From the NCBI RefSeq assembly GCF_000443165.1, contig NZ_ATJV01000125.1, positions 1 through 64,000 on the forward strand: a DNA stretch of 64,000 bases. Reading direction: 5' to 3'. Positions 19,908 to 29,188 of this stretch are shown in pieces. This DNA is from Thauera terpenica 58Eu. Its GTDB lineage: Bacteria; Pseudomonadota; Gammaproteobacteria; Burkholderiales; Rhodocyclaceae. Under the pieces are notes generated by a model that was given only the letters and a program-made list of their open reading frames with translations, was not told the origin of the DNA and did not search any database. Made by a program: the position numbers and the translations under genes. The first letter of the stretch is position 1; each line of letters opens with the position of its first letter.

Positions 19908-20371
19908 CACAGGCCCCAGACGTCGCTGGCGCGGATGTAGCCCTCGAGTCCGTCCGCGTGGCGCACCCTGGCCCAGCCGAGCGTGGGCGCCTCGATCAGT
20001 TCGACGACGACGTTACGCGCGGCTTCGAAGCTCAGTGGGGCATCGTCACGCGCTTCACGCCTGATTGCCGCGCGCTCGGCGGTGACCAGCAGGGTGCGGC
20101 GTTTGGCCAGCACGCGGCGTTCGATCCAGCTCAGTGAGCCGCTCGGTTCGCGCACCTTGATCCACTGATCCAGCGTCACCACGATCTCGACCGGTGTGCC
20201 CGGGCGCAGGATGAAAAGACGTCTGCCTTCTGTCGACGGCGCGTCATAGACGATGGCCGCTTCGGTCAGCGAGCGAAATTCGATCGCCTGTGCCGCACCT
20301 GCCGTCAGGCCGCTGAATGCGAGCAATGTCGTGGCGAGACTGGGCAGGAGCTTGCGGCGCAGGAGGGGCAT
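19907..20371 (-). CDS. Exported SH3-domain-like protein
   Basis: This 154-residue protein has an N-terminal signal peptide (RRKLLPSLATTLLAFSGL) and two SH3-like repeats, one around YDAPSTEGRRLFILRPGTPVE and one around GWARVRHADGLEGYI. Such bacterial SH3 modules often bind cell-wall material. I prefer the ATG at 20371; a GTG at 20389 overlaps the secB stop (GTGA) and would add six residues. It is sandwiched between secB and gpsA. Function is unknown. Confidence 0.75.
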   Translation of the reverse strand: MPLLRRKLLPSLATTLLAFSGLTAGAAQAIEFRSLTEAAIVYDAPSTEGRRLFILRPGTPVEIVVTLDQWIKVREPSGSLSWIERRVLAKRRTLLVTAERAAIRREARDDAPLSFEAARNVVVELIEAPTLGWARVRHADGLEGYIRASDVWGL

Positions 20372-20385
20372 GACAGCAGGCCTTG

Positions 20386-20850
20386 TCACTGGATAGGAAC
20401 GTCGCCCGCTTCTTGTTGCACCGCCTGCTGGCGCTGCGACTGATACAGGGTTTCGAAGTTGACCGGCGACAGCAGCACGGGCTGGAAGCCGGCGCGGGTC
20501 ACTGCGTCGGACACCGCTTCGCGCGCATAGGGGAAGAGGATGTTCGGGCAGCCGATCATCATCACCGGCTCGAGGTCGGCCTCGGGCACGTTACGGATCT
20601 GGAAAATGCCGCCTTGTGCGACCTCGACCAGGAACAGCGTGCGGTCTTCACCGATCGAGGCGGATACGGTGACGGTCAGGACGACCTCATACACACCTTC
20701 ATCGATGTTCTGTGCTTCGGTGCGCAGTTGCACGTTGACTTGCGGGGCTTCGCGTTCGAGGAAGATCTGCGGGGCGCCGGGGACTTCGAGCGACAGATCC
20801 TTGACGTACAGCTTTTCGATCGAGAAGACGGGTTGCGCGTTTTCAGACAT
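20386..20850 (-). CDS. secB: Protein-export chaperone SecB
   Basis: SecB is a tetrameric chaperone that keeps preproteins unfolded and delivers them to SecA. The 154-residue product starts [20 protein letters not shown] and contains [11 protein letters not shown] and [17 protein letters not shown], both highly typical. The open frame extends upstream, but the ATG at 20850 fits the family. grxC lies 38 bases upstream and the SH3 gene follows closely. Confidence 0.96.
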   Translation of the reverse strand: MSENAQPVFSIEKLYVKDLSLEVPGAPQIFLEREAPQVNVQLRTEAQNIDEGVYEVVLTVTVSASIGEDRTLFLVEVAQGGIFQIRNVPEADLEPVMMIGCPNILFPYAREAVSDAVTRAGFQPVLLSPVNFETLYQSQRQQAVQQEAGDVPIQ

Positions 20851-20888
20851 GGGGTGTGATCCGGTAGAAATGGAAGGGGGGTGAGGCT

Positions 20889-21164
20889 TCAGGAAGCAGT
20901 GCCGCACAGCAAGGGTTCGAGCTTGCCGGCACGGTCGAGGGCGAAAAGCTCGTCGCAACCGCCGACATGGTAGTCGCCAATGAAGATCTGCGGAACCGTA
21001 CGCCGCCCCGAAACCTTGATCATGAGCGCGCGCTGCTCGGGGGCGAGATCGGTGCGGATCTTTTCAAGGTCGACGACACCGCGTTCGCGCAGCAGTTGCT
21101 CGGCACGGATGCAGTAGGGGCAGGACGCGGTGGCGTACATGCGGACAGGAGGTTTGCTGCTCAT
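20889..21164 (-). CDS. grxC: Glutaredoxin 3
   Basis: This 91-residue glutaredoxin reduces disulfides with glutathione. The active site is CPYC in [16 protein letters not shown], with [18 protein letters not shown] for glutathione binding. The ATG at 21164 overlaps the rhodanese stop (ATGA), indicating coupled translation. The order rhodanese-grxC-secB-gpsA recurs in many beta- and gammaproteobacteria. Confidence 0.94.
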   Translation of the reverse strand: MSSKPPVRMYATASCPYCIRAEQLLRERGVVDLEKIRTDLAPEQRALMIKVSGRRTVPQIFIGDYHVGGCDELFALDRAGKLEPLLCGTAS

Positions 21165-21577
21165 TTTTTCTTGCGGCTGATCGGTTGACCGGCCTTTTCC
21201 CACTCCATCATGCCGCCGCGCAGGTTGTAGACCTTGTCAAAGCCCGCCTTGCGCAGCTGCGCGCCTGCTGATTCCGAGCGCCCGCCGCTGGCGCAGCAAA
21301 GAATCAGCGGCTGCCCCTTCCATTTTTCCATTTCGGCGCTGCGGCGCGCGAATTCGCTGAGCGGGATGTGGCGGGCATTGGGAATGTGGCCCTTGGCGTA
21401 ATCGCCCTGTTCGCGTACGTCGAGGATGATGGCGTCCTCGCGATTGATCAGCAGGGTGGCCTGGACCGGCGACAGTTGGCTGGTGTCGCCACGGCTGCGG
21501 ATCAGCTCGACGCTGAGCCAGCCGCCGCTTGCCACGGCCAGTGCGGCCCAATACCAGTTATGTTGCAGAAATTCCAC
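21161..21577 (-). CDS. Membrane-anchored rhodanese-like sulfurtransferase
   Basis: This 138-residue protein has one N-terminal membrane segment (WYWAALAVASGGWLSVELI) and a rhodanese domain. The active-site loop is CCASGGRSESAG with DVREQGDYAKGHIPNA before it. It could bind or transfer sulfane sulfur at the membrane. It lies just downstream of a two-cysteine ArsR-type gene, a pairing that recalls ygaV-ygaP of E. coli. It is translationally coupled to grxC. Confidence 0.85.
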   Translation of the reverse strand: MEFLQHNWYWAALAVASGGWLSVELIRSRGDTSQLSPVQATLLINREDAIILDVREQGDYAKGHIPNARHIPLSEFARRSAEMEKWKGQPLILCCASGGRSESAGAQLRKAGFDKVYNLRGGMMEWEKAGQPISRKKK

Positions 21578-21612
21578 GGAAAGGGGTGCTCCGGTTGGGG
21601 GTGGGGATTGAA

Positions 21613-21942
21613 TCAGTCTTCTTCGCGGTCGATGCCACAGAACAGCTCGCGCATCAACACGATGAGCTGCAGGGTGCGACGGTCACCGACGCGGTAGTAG
21701 ACGCGGTTTGCATCCTTGCGTGTTTGCAGGACCTCCTTGTCACGCAGGATCGCGAGATGCTGGGAGATGTTGCTCTGCGAGGTGCCGACGGCTTCGACGA
21801 TGTCCTGCACGCACAGCTCGCTCTCGCCCAGCACGCACAGGATCTTGAGGCGCAGCGGATGGGCGATCGCCTTGAGGGCGCGCGCGGCCGTCTCGATATG
21901 CTCATTCTTGTCGATCAGGGAGAAGTTGTCGTCTTGGTTCAC
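21613..21942 (-). CDS. ArsR-family regulator with SqrR/BigR-like cysteine pair
   Basis: This winged-helix repressor of about 109 residues has the recognition helix TSQSNISQHLAILRDKEV and the wing RKDANRVYYRV. Numbering from the GTG start, cysteines lie at 36 (RLKILCVL), 44 and 102 (ELFCGID). From memory, the 36/102 pair has the same positions and spacing as the persulfide-sensing cysteines of SqrR, YgaV and BigR. The GTG start (21942) is uncertain because no strong ribosome site is seen and the open frame runs to 22287. The rhodanese 35 bases downstream fits a role in sulfane-sulfur sensing; that is inference. Confidence 0.75.
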   Translation of the reverse strand: MNQDDNFSLIDKNEHIETAARALKAIAHPLRLKILCVLGESELCVQDIVEAVGTSQSNISQHLAILRDKEVLQTRKDANRVYYRVGDRRTLQLIVLMRELFCGIDREED

Positions 21943-21959
21943 GGCCGGGCCGATGGAGA

Positions 21960-21995
21960 TAAAGCAGTAGTATAAAATAAGGTGTTGTAGTCTTG
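21960..21995. promoter_or_regulatory. AT-rich divergent promoter region between regulator and envC-like gene
   Basis: The AT-rich patch TAGTATAAAATAAGG stands out. On the minus strand it reads TTATACTAC, giving a -10 like TATACT for the regulator. On the plus strand TATAAA (21971-21976) could serve the EnvC-like gene. Neither has a good -35. An ArsR autoregulatory site would be expected here. Confidence 0.35.
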
Positions 21996-22128
21996 TTTGA
22001 TCGATGCCGGATTGATCGCCCGCTGCGGCGTATTGACGGCTCTCTGCCCTTGCGCCGGGCGCTTGCTGATCGCAGCGGGCGCCGTGGCCTTCATCATTCC
22101 TCGCAATCTCACTCGGAATCATCGCTTC

Positions 22129-23505
22129 ATGAGCTTCGCTGGTCGTCGCTACCTGGCAGCCCTCGTCCTTGGCTGTGTGCTGGCGTCGGGCGCAGTCACT
22201 GATCCGGCTCACGCGCAGGCGGGTGACGACATTGTCGACAAGCGCTCCGACCTCGATGAGCTGAAGCAGCGTATTCGTGAGTTGCAAAAGGAGATGTCAC
22301 GGACAGAGGCTGATCGCTCCGATGCGGAGAAGGTACTTGCCGCGTCCGAGCGCGAAGTGTCGCGGGTGCGGCGGCGCGTGATGCAGTTGCAGCGCGAGCG
22401 CGCCGAGGCCGAGGCGCAACTGGCCGGGCTGGAGCGCGAGCAGCGTGAGGCGCAGGCGGGGATTGCATCGCGCCGCGATGAGCTGGCGCAGTGGCTGCGT
22501 CGGCACTACGTCCATGGCGCCTCCGATGGCGTCGCGCCGCTGCTGTCGGCACGCGACCCGAACCAGATCGCACGCGATGTCTACTACCTTGAGCAGCTCG
22601 GTCGTGCGCGCCTGAGCCTGATCGAGGGCATGCGCGCCGCGCTGCGTGAAACCGAACAACGTACGCAGGAAATTGCGCGCCGGCGTGATCGCGTGGCTGC
22701 GCTGGAGGCCGATCAGAGCGCTCAGCGTGCGCAACTCGAGCTGAGCCTGGTGCAGCGCAAGGACGCGGTGGCTGCGCTGTCGCAGCGCCTGAAAACGCAG
22801 AAGCGCGAGGTGACGACGCTGCGTGACGATGAGCAGCGTCTGGCGCGCGTGATCGAGACGCTGGTGCAGCGGGCGCGGGCGGCGGCAGCGCGCGAGGCTG
22901 CGCGTCTGCTGGCGGCGCAGCGTGCGGCAGAGCTGCGCGCAGCCGAAGAGCGGGCCGCGGCTGCGCAGGCACAGGCCCGGATCCAGGCGCAGGAAAGCGG
23001 TGTTGCGGTCGCGCCTGAACGCAGTCCCGAGCGTACCCCCGCGCGTCGTGCCGAGCCGGTGGTGGGTGAGGCGCGCAGCAGTGCGGGCGCGACGCCGACC
23101 GGCGTGCGCTTTGCCCAGTTGCGGGGGCAGCTGCGTTTTCCGGTGCGTGGCGAACTCGTGGGGCGTTTTGGTGCTCCAAGGGCGGAAGGTGGCACGACCT
23201 GGAAAGGTGTCTTCATCCGCGCAGGGGGGGGAGCAGATGTGAAAGCGGTCGCAAGCGGCGAAATCGTCTATTCGGACTGGTTGCGCGGCTATGGCAACCT
23301 GATCATCGTCGACCATGGTGGCGACTATCTTTCGGTGTATGGCAACAACGACGCATTGCTCAAGGAAGTAGGCGATTCGGTCTCCGGTGGCGATGCAATT
23401 GCCAGTGTGGGCAGTAGCGGAGGGGGCGGGGAATCAGGTTTATACTTCGAGCTCCGTCATCAGGGTCGCCCTCTCGACCCGATGCAATGGGTGCGACTCA
23501 ACTAG
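22129..23505 (+). CDS. envC: EnvC-like murein hydrolase activator
   Basis: This 458-residue exported protein has a signal peptide (YLAALVLGCVLASGAVTDPAHA), a long coiled coil (about residues 30-290), an Ala/Arg/Glu-rich linker and a C-terminal LytM/M23 domain. The zinc ligands of active M23 peptidases are replaced: TTWKGVF where HxGxD is expected, and GLYFEL instead of HLHFE. This matches EnvC, which activates cell-division amidases rather than cutting peptidoglycan. ATG 22129 gives a proper signal peptide. ctpA follows after 46 bases. Confidence 0.88.
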   Translation: MSFAGRRYLAALVLGCVLASGAVTDPAHAQAGDDIVDKRSDLDELKQRIRELQKEMSRTEADRSDAEKVLAASEREVSRVRRRVMQLQRERAEAEAQLAGLEREQREAQAGIASRRDELAQWLRRHYVHGASDGVAPLLSARDPNQIARDVYYLEQLGRARLSLIEGMRAALRETEQRTQEIARRRDRVAALEADQSAQRAQLELSLVQRKDAVAALSQRLKTQKREVTTLRDDEQRLARVIETLVQRARAAAAREAARLLAAQRAAELRAAEERAAAAQAQARIQAQESGVAVAPERSPERTPARRAEPVVGEARSSAGATPTGVRFAQLRGQLRFPVRGELVGRFGAPRAEGGTTWKGVFIRAGGGADVKAVASGEIVYSDWLRGYGNLIIVDHGGDYLSVYGNNDALLKEVGDSVSGGDAIASVGSSGGGGESGLYFELRHQGRPLDPMQWVRLN

Positions 23506-23551
23506 ACAATCCGGCGTGAAGGGCAAGAGCCGCTTCCCCGATGGAGTTTTC

Positions 23552-24928
23552 ATGCGTAGCAAGCTGAAGCAGCTCGGCCTCGTCATGACCGGTGTGTTCG
23601 CCGGCGTGATGCTAAGTCTCAATTTTTCCGCGAACGCCGATCGTACGACCCAGGTTCCCCTGCCGGTCGAGGAACTGCGTGCGTATGCCGACGTTTTCAA
23701 TGCGATAAAACAGGGTTATGTCGAACCGGTCGAAGACAAGAAGCTGATCGTTGATTCGATCAGCGGCATGCTGTCCGGCTTGGATCCGCATTCGGCCTAC
23801 CTCGACACCGAAGCTTTCAAGGATCTTCAGGTTGGCACTCAGGGCGAGTTTGGCGGCCTCGGTATCGAGGTCGGCATGGAGGACGGCTTCGTCAAGGTGA
23901 TCTCGCCGATCGAGGACACCCCAGCCTTTCGTGCCGGGGTTAAGGCCGGCGATCTGATCGTCAAGCTCGATGAAACGCCGGTCAAGGGCATGAGCCTGAA
24001 CGACGCGGTCAAGCGTATGCGTGGCAAACCTGACACCGACATCGTGTTGACGATAATGCGCAAGGGCGAGGCGCGACCCGTCGTGCTGACGCTGAAGCGC
24101 GAAATCATCAAGGTGCAGAGTGTGAAGTCCAAGCTGCTCGAGCCCGGCTATGCTTACCTGCGCGTCGCCCAGTTCCAGGAGAACACGGCGGCAGCGGTGG
24201 TGCAGCATCTGACCAAGCTGACGGCCGAGGCCCCGCTGATGGGCCTGGTGCTTGACCTGCGTAACGACCCCGGTGGCCTGCTCCATGGTGCGGTGGGCGT
24301 GTCTGCGGCCTTCCTCCCTGCGGGCGAACTGGTCGTATCCACCGACGGGCGCACTGAAGATGCCAAGCGCGAGTACCGTGCGACGCCCGAGGATTACCTG
24401 CGTGGCACGCGTGAGGATTTCCTGCGCAAGCTTCCGGAGGGTGCGAAGGACATGCCCATGGTCGTGCTGGTCAACGCGGGCTCGGCCTCGGCTTCCGAGA
24501 TCGTCGCTGGCGCGCTGCAGGATCACAAGCGTGCGGTGGTGATGGGTACTCAGACCTTTGGCAAGGGTTCGGTGCAGACCATCCTGCCGCTCAACAACAA
24601 TACTGCGATCAAGCTCACCACCGCGCGCTACTACACGCCGAGTGGGCGTTCGATCCAGGCCAAGGGGATCGAGCCGGACATCGTCGTCGAAGAGAGCGCC
24701 AACGGTTCCAGCCGTCGGGTTCGCGAGGCCGACTTGCAGGGGCACCTTGGAAATGACAAGGACCCGGAGGCTGAACGCGCGGCCAAACAGGCTGGCGGAG
24801 ATAATATTCCGGCCGACGAAGAGGCGGAGCCGGTGCGTTTTGAATTGGCAGGCAAGGACGATCATCAGCTGACGCAGGCGATCAACCTTCTCAAGGGCCT
24901 GCAGATCGTCCAGAATAAAAAACCATAA
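23552..24928 (+). CDS. ctpA: C-terminal processing (S41) peptidase
   Basis: This 458-residue periplasmic serine protease has an N-terminal signal or anchor segment, a PDZ domain (about residues 90-170, GEFGGLGIEVGMEDGFVKV) and an S41 protease domain. The Ser/Lys dyad is visible in NAGSASASEIVAGAL and TFGKGSVQT. It probably trims or degrades envelope proteins. GGAG stands seven bases before the ATG at 23552. The order envC-ctpA is conserved in many proteobacteria. Confidence 0.93.
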   Translation: MRSKLKQLGLVMTGVFAGVMLSLNFSANADRTTQVPLPVEELRAYADVFNAIKQGYVEPVEDKKLIVDSISGMLSGLDPHSAYLDTEAFKDLQVGTQGEFGGLGIEVGMEDGFVKVISPIEDTPAFRAGVKAGDLIVKLDETPVKGMSLNDAVKRMRGKPDTDIVLTIMRKGEARPVVLTLKREIIKVQSVKSKLLEPGYAYLRVAQFQENTAAAVVQHLTKLTAEAPLMGLVLDLRNDPGGLLHGAVGVSAAFLPAGELVVSTDGRTEDAKREYRATPEDYLRGTREDFLRKLPEGAKDMPMVVLVNAGSASASEIVAGALQDHKRAVVMGTQTFGKGSVQTILPLNNNTAIKLTTARYYTPSGRSIQAKGIEPDIVVEESANGSSRRVREADLQGHLGNDKDPEAERAAKQAGGDNIPADEEAEPVRFELAGKDDHQLTQAINLLKGLQIVQNKKP

Positions 24929-24946
24929 CAGCGTCGGGGGTAGGTC

Positions 24947-25396
24947 ATGCGCCGGGAGACTGCCTACAAACTGGCTGGCAGACGCCACGACCATCCAGCG
25001 CCCGGAACAGGAATTGCCAAGGAGCGGGAGATCCGCTTCAAGGCCTTGCCGCCCGGGCAGCTGGAGCGTGCGTGGGAAGTCCTGCATGTGCTGAAAGGGC
25101 TGCAGATCGAGCGCACGGGCGACCCACTCTGTCTGCGCGTGCGCTATTCGGTGCTGGACTATTCGCTCGAGGCGCTGGAAGACGCCTTGCGTGATGCGGG
25201 CTGTGCACTGGACAACGCGCTCTATACCAAGCTTGTGCGTGCCTTGATCTATTTTTGTGAAGAGACCCAGCGCCACAATCTCGACTCGCCGGAGCGCCTG
25301 ATCAAGCAGTCCCAGGAGGTCTATATCCAGGCCTGGGATCAGCATCCGCATGGCGATCGTGACGACACCCCGGTCGAACTGCGCGAGTACAAGTAA
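24947..25396 (+). CDS. Conserved protein of unknown function
   Basis: I do not recognise this 149-residue protein. It has no signal peptide or membrane segment. It contains RAWEVLHVLKGLQIERTGDP followed by a predicted small alpha/beta segment (CLRVRYSVLDYSLEALEDAL) and a cysteine in LIYFCEETQ. It sits 18 bases after ctpA with GGGGGTAGG before the ATG, and 10 bases before the ThiF/MoeB-like gene, so it is likely in their transcript. A role with the ThiF-like protein is possible but not shown. Confidence 0.7.
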   Translation: MRRETAYKLAGRRHDHPAPGTGIAKEREIRFKALPPGQLERAWEVLHVLKGLQIERTGDPLCLRVRYSVLDYSLEALEDALRDAGCALDNALYTKLVRALIYFCEETQRHNLDSPERLIKQSQEVYIQAWDQHPHGDRDDTPVELREYK

Positions 25397-25406
25397 AGCA
25401 GACCTC

Positions 25407-26180
25407 ATGAACGACGACCAGCTGCTGCGCTACAGCCGCCACATCCTGTTGCCCGAGATCGGCGTGGAGGGGCAGGAGGCCATTCTTGGCGCCAGGGTGC
25501 TCATCATCGGTGCCGGCGGGCTGGGCTCTCCGGTGGCCATGTATCTGAGCTCGGCGGGCGTCGGCACGATCGTGATTGCCGATGACGACACCGTGGACCT
25601 GACCAATCTCCAGCGTCAGATCCTGCACTCGGCGGATACGGTCGGCCTGCCCAAGGTCGAGTCGGCGCGCATCAGCCTGCACCGCATCAACCCGCTCGCC
25701 AATATCATTCCTCTGCAGATGCGTCTCGAGGGCGCTGCGATGGATCAGCACGTGGCAGCGGCAGACCTCGTGCTCGATTGTTGCGACAATTTTGCCACCC
25801 GCCACGCGATCAACCGTGCCTGCGTGAAGCATCGCAAGCCGCTGGTGTCGGGGGCGGCCATCCGTTTCGATGGCCAGGTGTCGGTGTTCGATCTGCGTGC
25901 GCCTGACGCGGCCTGCTATCACTGCCTGTTTCCGGAAGGCGAGGACATCGAAGAAGTGCGCTGCGCAGTGATGGGCGTGTTTGCGCCGATCGTGGGCATG
26001 GTCGGCACTACCCAGGCGGCAGAAGCGCTCAAGCTCATCCTCAATTGCGGTACGCCGCTGGCTGGGCGGCTGTTGCTGCTGGACGGCCTGGCGATGGAGT
26101 GGCGCAGCGTCGCCTTTGGCCGTGACTCGGGCTGTGCAGTGTGCGGCGGCCGGGGTGAGGGAAGTGGCGTGGCGCTCTAG
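25407..26180 (+). CDS. moeB: ThiF/MoeB/HesA-family adenylyltransferase
   Basis: This 257-residue E1-like enzyme adenylates the C-terminal Gly-Gly of a ubiquitin-like sulfur carrier (ThiS or MoaD) for thiamine or molybdopterin synthesis. The nucleotide loop is IIGAGGLGSPVA, followed by DDDTVDLTNLQRQILH. Two zinc cysteine pairs appear as CYHC and CAVC. MoeB and ThiF cannot be separated reliably from sequence alone; moeA in the window and no thiamine genes nearby favour MoeB weakly. It converges on ribD with a 4-base overlap of coding ends. Confidence 0.85.
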   Translation: MNDDQLLRYSRHILLPEIGVEGQEAILGARVLIIGAGGLGSPVAMYLSSAGVGTIVIADDDTVDLTNLQRQILHSADTVGLPKVESARISLHRINPLANIIPLQMRLEGAAMDQHVAAADLVLDCCDNFATRHAINRACVKHRKPLVSGAAIRFDGQVSVFDLRAPDAACYHCLFPEGEDIEEVRCAVMGVFAPIVGMVGTTQAAEALKLILNCGTPLAGRLLLLDGLAMEWRSVAFGRDSGCAVCGGRGEGSGVAL

Positions 26181-27271
26181 GCGCTGATGCAGCGTGCAAG
26201 GATGCGGATGTCGCGTCCCACCTGGCGCAGGTCGTGTATGTCCAGCCGGGTCGCGTCTTCCAGTCGGGCCAGTGGTGCGAGATTGAACAGGCCGTTCGCT
26301 GCGTCGCCGACCAGCATCGGCGCCAGATAGAGCAGCAGCTCGTCCACGCAGCCTGCGCGCAGCAGCGAGCCGTTCAGTTTGAAGCCGGCCTCGGCATGCA
26401 CCTCATTGAGCCCAAGGCTGCCGAGCGTGCTCATCAGGCCTTGAAGGTCAACCTTGCCGGCGGCATTGGGCAACACGAGCACGCGGTGCCCTGCAGCCGA
26501 CAGGCGGGCAATGCGCTCCGTGTCGGTACTCGCGGTGGCGATCAGGATTGGATCACCCTGCATGATGCGAGCGCTGTCCGACACCTCGAGTCTTGCGTCC
26601 AGCAGGATGCGCAGGGGCTGTCGCTCGCAAGGGAGCTCGCGCACATTGAGCTGGGGGTCATCGGCTTTCACCGTGCCGATGCCGGTCAGGATCGCGCACG
26701 CGCGCGCGCGCCAGACGTGGCCGTCGCGGCGCGCCTCCGGCCCCGTGATCCACTGGCTGACACCATTTTCCAGTGCAGTCTTGCCGTCGAGGGTGGCGGC
26801 GAGCTTGAGTCGTAACCAGGGGCGGCCTCGGGTCATGCGTGAGGCGAAGCCGATGTTCAGTTCGCGCGCCTCGCTTTCCAGCAGACCATGTTCGGTGATG
26901 ATGCCGGCCGCGCGCAGCCGCGCCATGCCACGTCCGGCGACGAGCGGGTTGGGGTCTTCCATCGCGGCGACGACACGCGCCACGCCAGCTGCGATCAGCG
27001 CATCCGCGCAGGGCGGGGTAAGGCCAAAATGCGAGCACGGTTCCAGCGTCACATAGGCGGTGGCGCCGCGTGCGCCCGCTCCCGCCTGGCGCAGGGCGTG
27101 GATTTCGGCGTGGGGCTCGCCTGCACGGTGATGCCAGCCTTCGCTGGCGACCGCTCCGTCACGCACGAGCACACAGCCCACGCGCGGATTGGGCGAGGTC
27201 GTGTTCAGCCCTTGCGCGGCAAGCTGCAGTGCGCGCGCCATGGCAGCATGATCAGCTGCCGAAAAGGTCAT
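26177..27271 (-). CDS. ribD: Riboflavin biosynthesis deaminase/reductase
   Basis: RibD carries out the second and third steps of riboflavin synthesis. The 364-residue protein has an N-terminal deaminase domain with zinc motif HAEIHAL and [11 protein letters not shown], then a reductase domain starting near [16 protein letters not shown]. The ATG lies 20 bases inside the end of nrdR, so translation is coupled. The pair nrdR-ribD is a common bacterial arrangement. Confidence 0.95.
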   Translation of the reverse strand: MTFSAADHAAMARALQLAAQGLNTTSPNPRVGCVLVRDGAVASEGWHHRAGEPHAEIHALRQAGAGARGATAYVTLEPCSHFGLTPPCADALIAAGVARVVAAMEDPNPLVAGRGMARLRAAGIITEHGLLESEARELNIGFASRMTRGRPWLRLKLAATLDGKTALENGVSQWITGPEARRDGHVWRARACAILTGIGTVKADDPQLNVRELPCERQPLRILLDARLEVSDSARIMQGDPILIATASTDTERIARLSAAGHRVLVLPNAAGKVDLQGLMSTLGSLGLNEVHAEAGFKLNGSLLRAGCVDELLLYLAPMLVGDAANGLFNLAPLARLEDATRLDIHDLRQVGRDIRILARCISA

Positions 27272-27764
27272 GTTCGGGGTCCTGGCCGGGCTTTTCGGCC
27301 TTGTTGCGGCGGGGGCGGGTCTGTACCTCGCGGATGACTTCGGAAAACTCGTCCACGTCGGTGAAGTTGCGGTACACCGAGGCGAAGCGGATGTAGGCGA
27401 CCTTGTCGAGCTTCTTGAGCTCCTTCATCACCATTTCACCGATCTGCGCGCTGGGAATCTCGGGTTCGCCCAGGGACAGCAGGCGCGCCTCGATGCGGTC
27501 GACGGCGGCGTCTATGGCCTCGATCGTCACCGGACGCTTGCGCAGCGCGAGCTTCAAGCTGCCCGCGAGCTTGTTGTGGTCGAATTCGGTACGATTACCG
27601 TTGCGCTTGACGATGTGAGGCATCTTGAGATCGATGCGCTCATAGGTGGTGAAGCGCTTGTCGCATTTCACGCAGCGCCGCCGCCGCCTGACGACGTCGC
27701 CATCTTCATTTTCGCGCGTGTCGGTGACCTGCGTGTTCGGGTCAGCGCAGAAAGGGCATTTCAT
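27252..27764 (-). CDS. nrdR: Transcriptional repressor NrdR
   Basis: NrdR represses ribonucleotide reductase genes in response to ATP/dATP. The 170-residue protein has an N-terminal zinc ribbon ([17 protein letters not shown] and [14 protein letters not shown]) and an ATP-cone domain starting near [18 protein letters not shown]. The Lys/Arg/Gly tail is a little longer than usual (E. coli NrdR is 149 residues). It lies 70 bases after glyA; the gap holds a modest hairpin (GGTGTC/GACACC) without a T-run, so glyA-nrdR-ribD may be one transcript. Confidence 0.96.
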   Translation of the reverse strand: MKCPFCADPNTQVTDTRENEDGDVVRRRRRCVKCDKRFTTYERIDLKMPHIVKRNGNRTEFDHNKLAGSLKLALRKRPVTIEAIDAAVDRIEARLLSLGEPEIPSAQIGEMVMKELKKLDKVAYIRFASVYRNFTDVDEFSEVIREVQTRPRRNKAEKPGQDPEHDLFGS

Positions 27765-27834
27765 GGCGGGAGGACGGAAGCGGTCCGGAGGTGTCGGTCA
27801 CGTGGAAGCGGACTGACACCCCCGGCGCGTCGCC

Positions 27835-29085
27835 TTACTTGCCGTACACCGGGAAGCGAGCACACAACTCGGACACTTCGCCGCGTACGCGCTCGATCAC
27901 CGCTTGATCTTCAGGGGCGTCGAGCACGTCGGCGATGAGGTGAGCAACCTTCTCGGCTTCGATCTCGGTGAAGCCGCGGGTGGTCATCGCCGGCGAGCCG
28001 ATACGAATGCCTGAAGTGAGGAAGGGCTTTTCCGGATCGTTCGGGATCGAGTTCTTGTTTGCGGTGATGTGGGCGTTGCCCAGCGCCACCTCGGCCGCCT
28101 TGCCGGTGATGTTCTTGGGGCGCAGATCGACGAGGAAGAGGTGGCTCTCGGTGCGCCCGGAAATGATGCGCAGGCCGCGCTCGGCGGACAGCACACGCGC
28201 CATCACCCGGGCGTTGGCGATCACCTGCTCCTGATAGTTGCGGAATTCAGGGCTGGCCGCTTCCTTGAAGGCGACTGCCTTGGCGGCGATGACGTGCATC
28301 AGCGGGCCGCCCTGCAGGCCAGGGAAGATGGCTGAATTCAGCGCCTTCTCGTGTTCGGCCTTCATCAGGATAATGCCGCCGCGTGGGCCGCGCAGGGTCT
28401 TGTGGGTGGTGGAGGTGACAACGTCGGCGTGCGGCACCGGGTTGGGATAGAAGCCCGCAGCGATGAGGCCGGCATAATGCGCCATATCCACCCAGAAGAT
28501 GGCGCCGATTTCCTTCGCGACCTTGGCGAAGCGCTCGAAGTCGATGCGCAGCGAGTAAGCAGAGGCGCCGGCGATGAGGATCTTCGGCTTGTGCTCGCGC
28601 GCCAGCGCTTCCATCTGGTCGTAGTCGATCTCTTCCTTGTCGTTCAAGCCGTAGGCGACGACGTTGAACCACTTGCCCGACATGTTCAGCGGCATGCCAT
28701 GGGTGAGGTGGCCGCCTTCGGCCAGGCTCATGCCCATGATGGTGTCGCCCGGCTTGGCGAAAGCCATCAGCACCGCCTGATTGGCCTGCGATCCGGAGTT
28801 CGGCTGCACGTTGGCCGCTTCAGCGCCAAACAGTGTCTTCAGGCGTTCGATGGCCAGTTGTTCGGCAATATCGACATGCTCGCAACCGCCGTAATAGCGT
28901 TTTCCCGGGTAGCCCTCAGCGTACTTGTTGGTGAGCTGGGTGCCCTGGGCTTCCATTACCGCGTGGGAGACGTAGTTTTCGGAGGCGATCAGTTCGATGT
29001 GGTCTTCCTGGCGCTTGTTTTCGGCCTGGATGGCGGACCACAGTTCGGGATCAACTTTGGCGAGAGAGTCTTGGGAAGAGAACAT
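27835..29085 (-). CDS. glyA: Serine hydroxymethyltransferase
   Basis: GlyA converts serine and tetrahydrofolate to glycine and methylene-tetrahydrofolate. The 416-residue product has the family length and the PLP lysine in [12 protein letters not shown], plus [14 protein letters not shown] and [12 protein letters not shown]. The ATG at 29085 ([12 protein letters not shown]) is chosen over a much longer open frame. A promoter-like element lies about 40 bases upstream. No glycine riboswitch fits in the short leader. Confidence 0.97.
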   Translation of the reverse strand: MFSSQDSLAKVDPELWSAIQAENKRQEDHIELIASENYVSHAVMEAQGTQLTNKYAEGYPGKRYYGGCEHVDIAEQLAIERLKTLFGAEAANVQPNSGSQANQAVLMAFAKPGDTIMGMSLAEGGHLTHGMPLNMSGKWFNVVAYGLNDKEEIDYDQMEALAREHKPKILIAGASAYSLRIDFERFAKVAKEIGAIFWVDMAHYAGLIAAGFYPNPVPHADVVTSTTHKTLRGPRGGIILMKAEHEKALNSAIFPGLQGGPLMHVIAAKAVAFKEAASPEFRNYQEQVIANARVMARVLSAERGLRIISGRTESHLFLVDLRPKNITGKAAEVALGNAHITANKNSIPNDPEKPFLTSGIRIGSPAMTTRGFTEIEAEKVAHLIADVLDAPEDQAVIERVRGEVSELCARFPVYGK

Positions 29086-29125
29086 TGCGAGCGTACCTGA
29101 AAGGGAGATGAGGCTACGGCGATGG

Positions 29126-29163
29126 ATTCTAGCATGCAGGCGCGCCTGAATAGGCGGCGCGCC
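29126..29163 (-). promoter_or_regulatory. glyA promoter with extended -10 and repeated GGCGCGCC
   Basis: On the minus strand TGC TAGAAT (29134-29126) forms an extended -10; the leader to the ATG would be about 34 bases. Just upstream the palindrome GGCGCGCC occurs twice (29139-29146 and 29156-29163) with nine bases between. It can fold as an 8-bp stem and might end the TRAP transcript or bind a regulator. Confidence 0.45.
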
Positions 29164-29188
29164 AGGAGCGGCGCTGCTGCGCTCGGTC

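Noticed and set aside
23612-25408. 598-codon minus-strand open frame opposite ctpA
   Set aside because: It crosses several real genes and shows no recognisable motif; it is a shadow of ctpA.
29086-29125. Possible glycine riboswitch before glyA
   Set aside because: The leader is only about 34 bases, too short for either aptamer.
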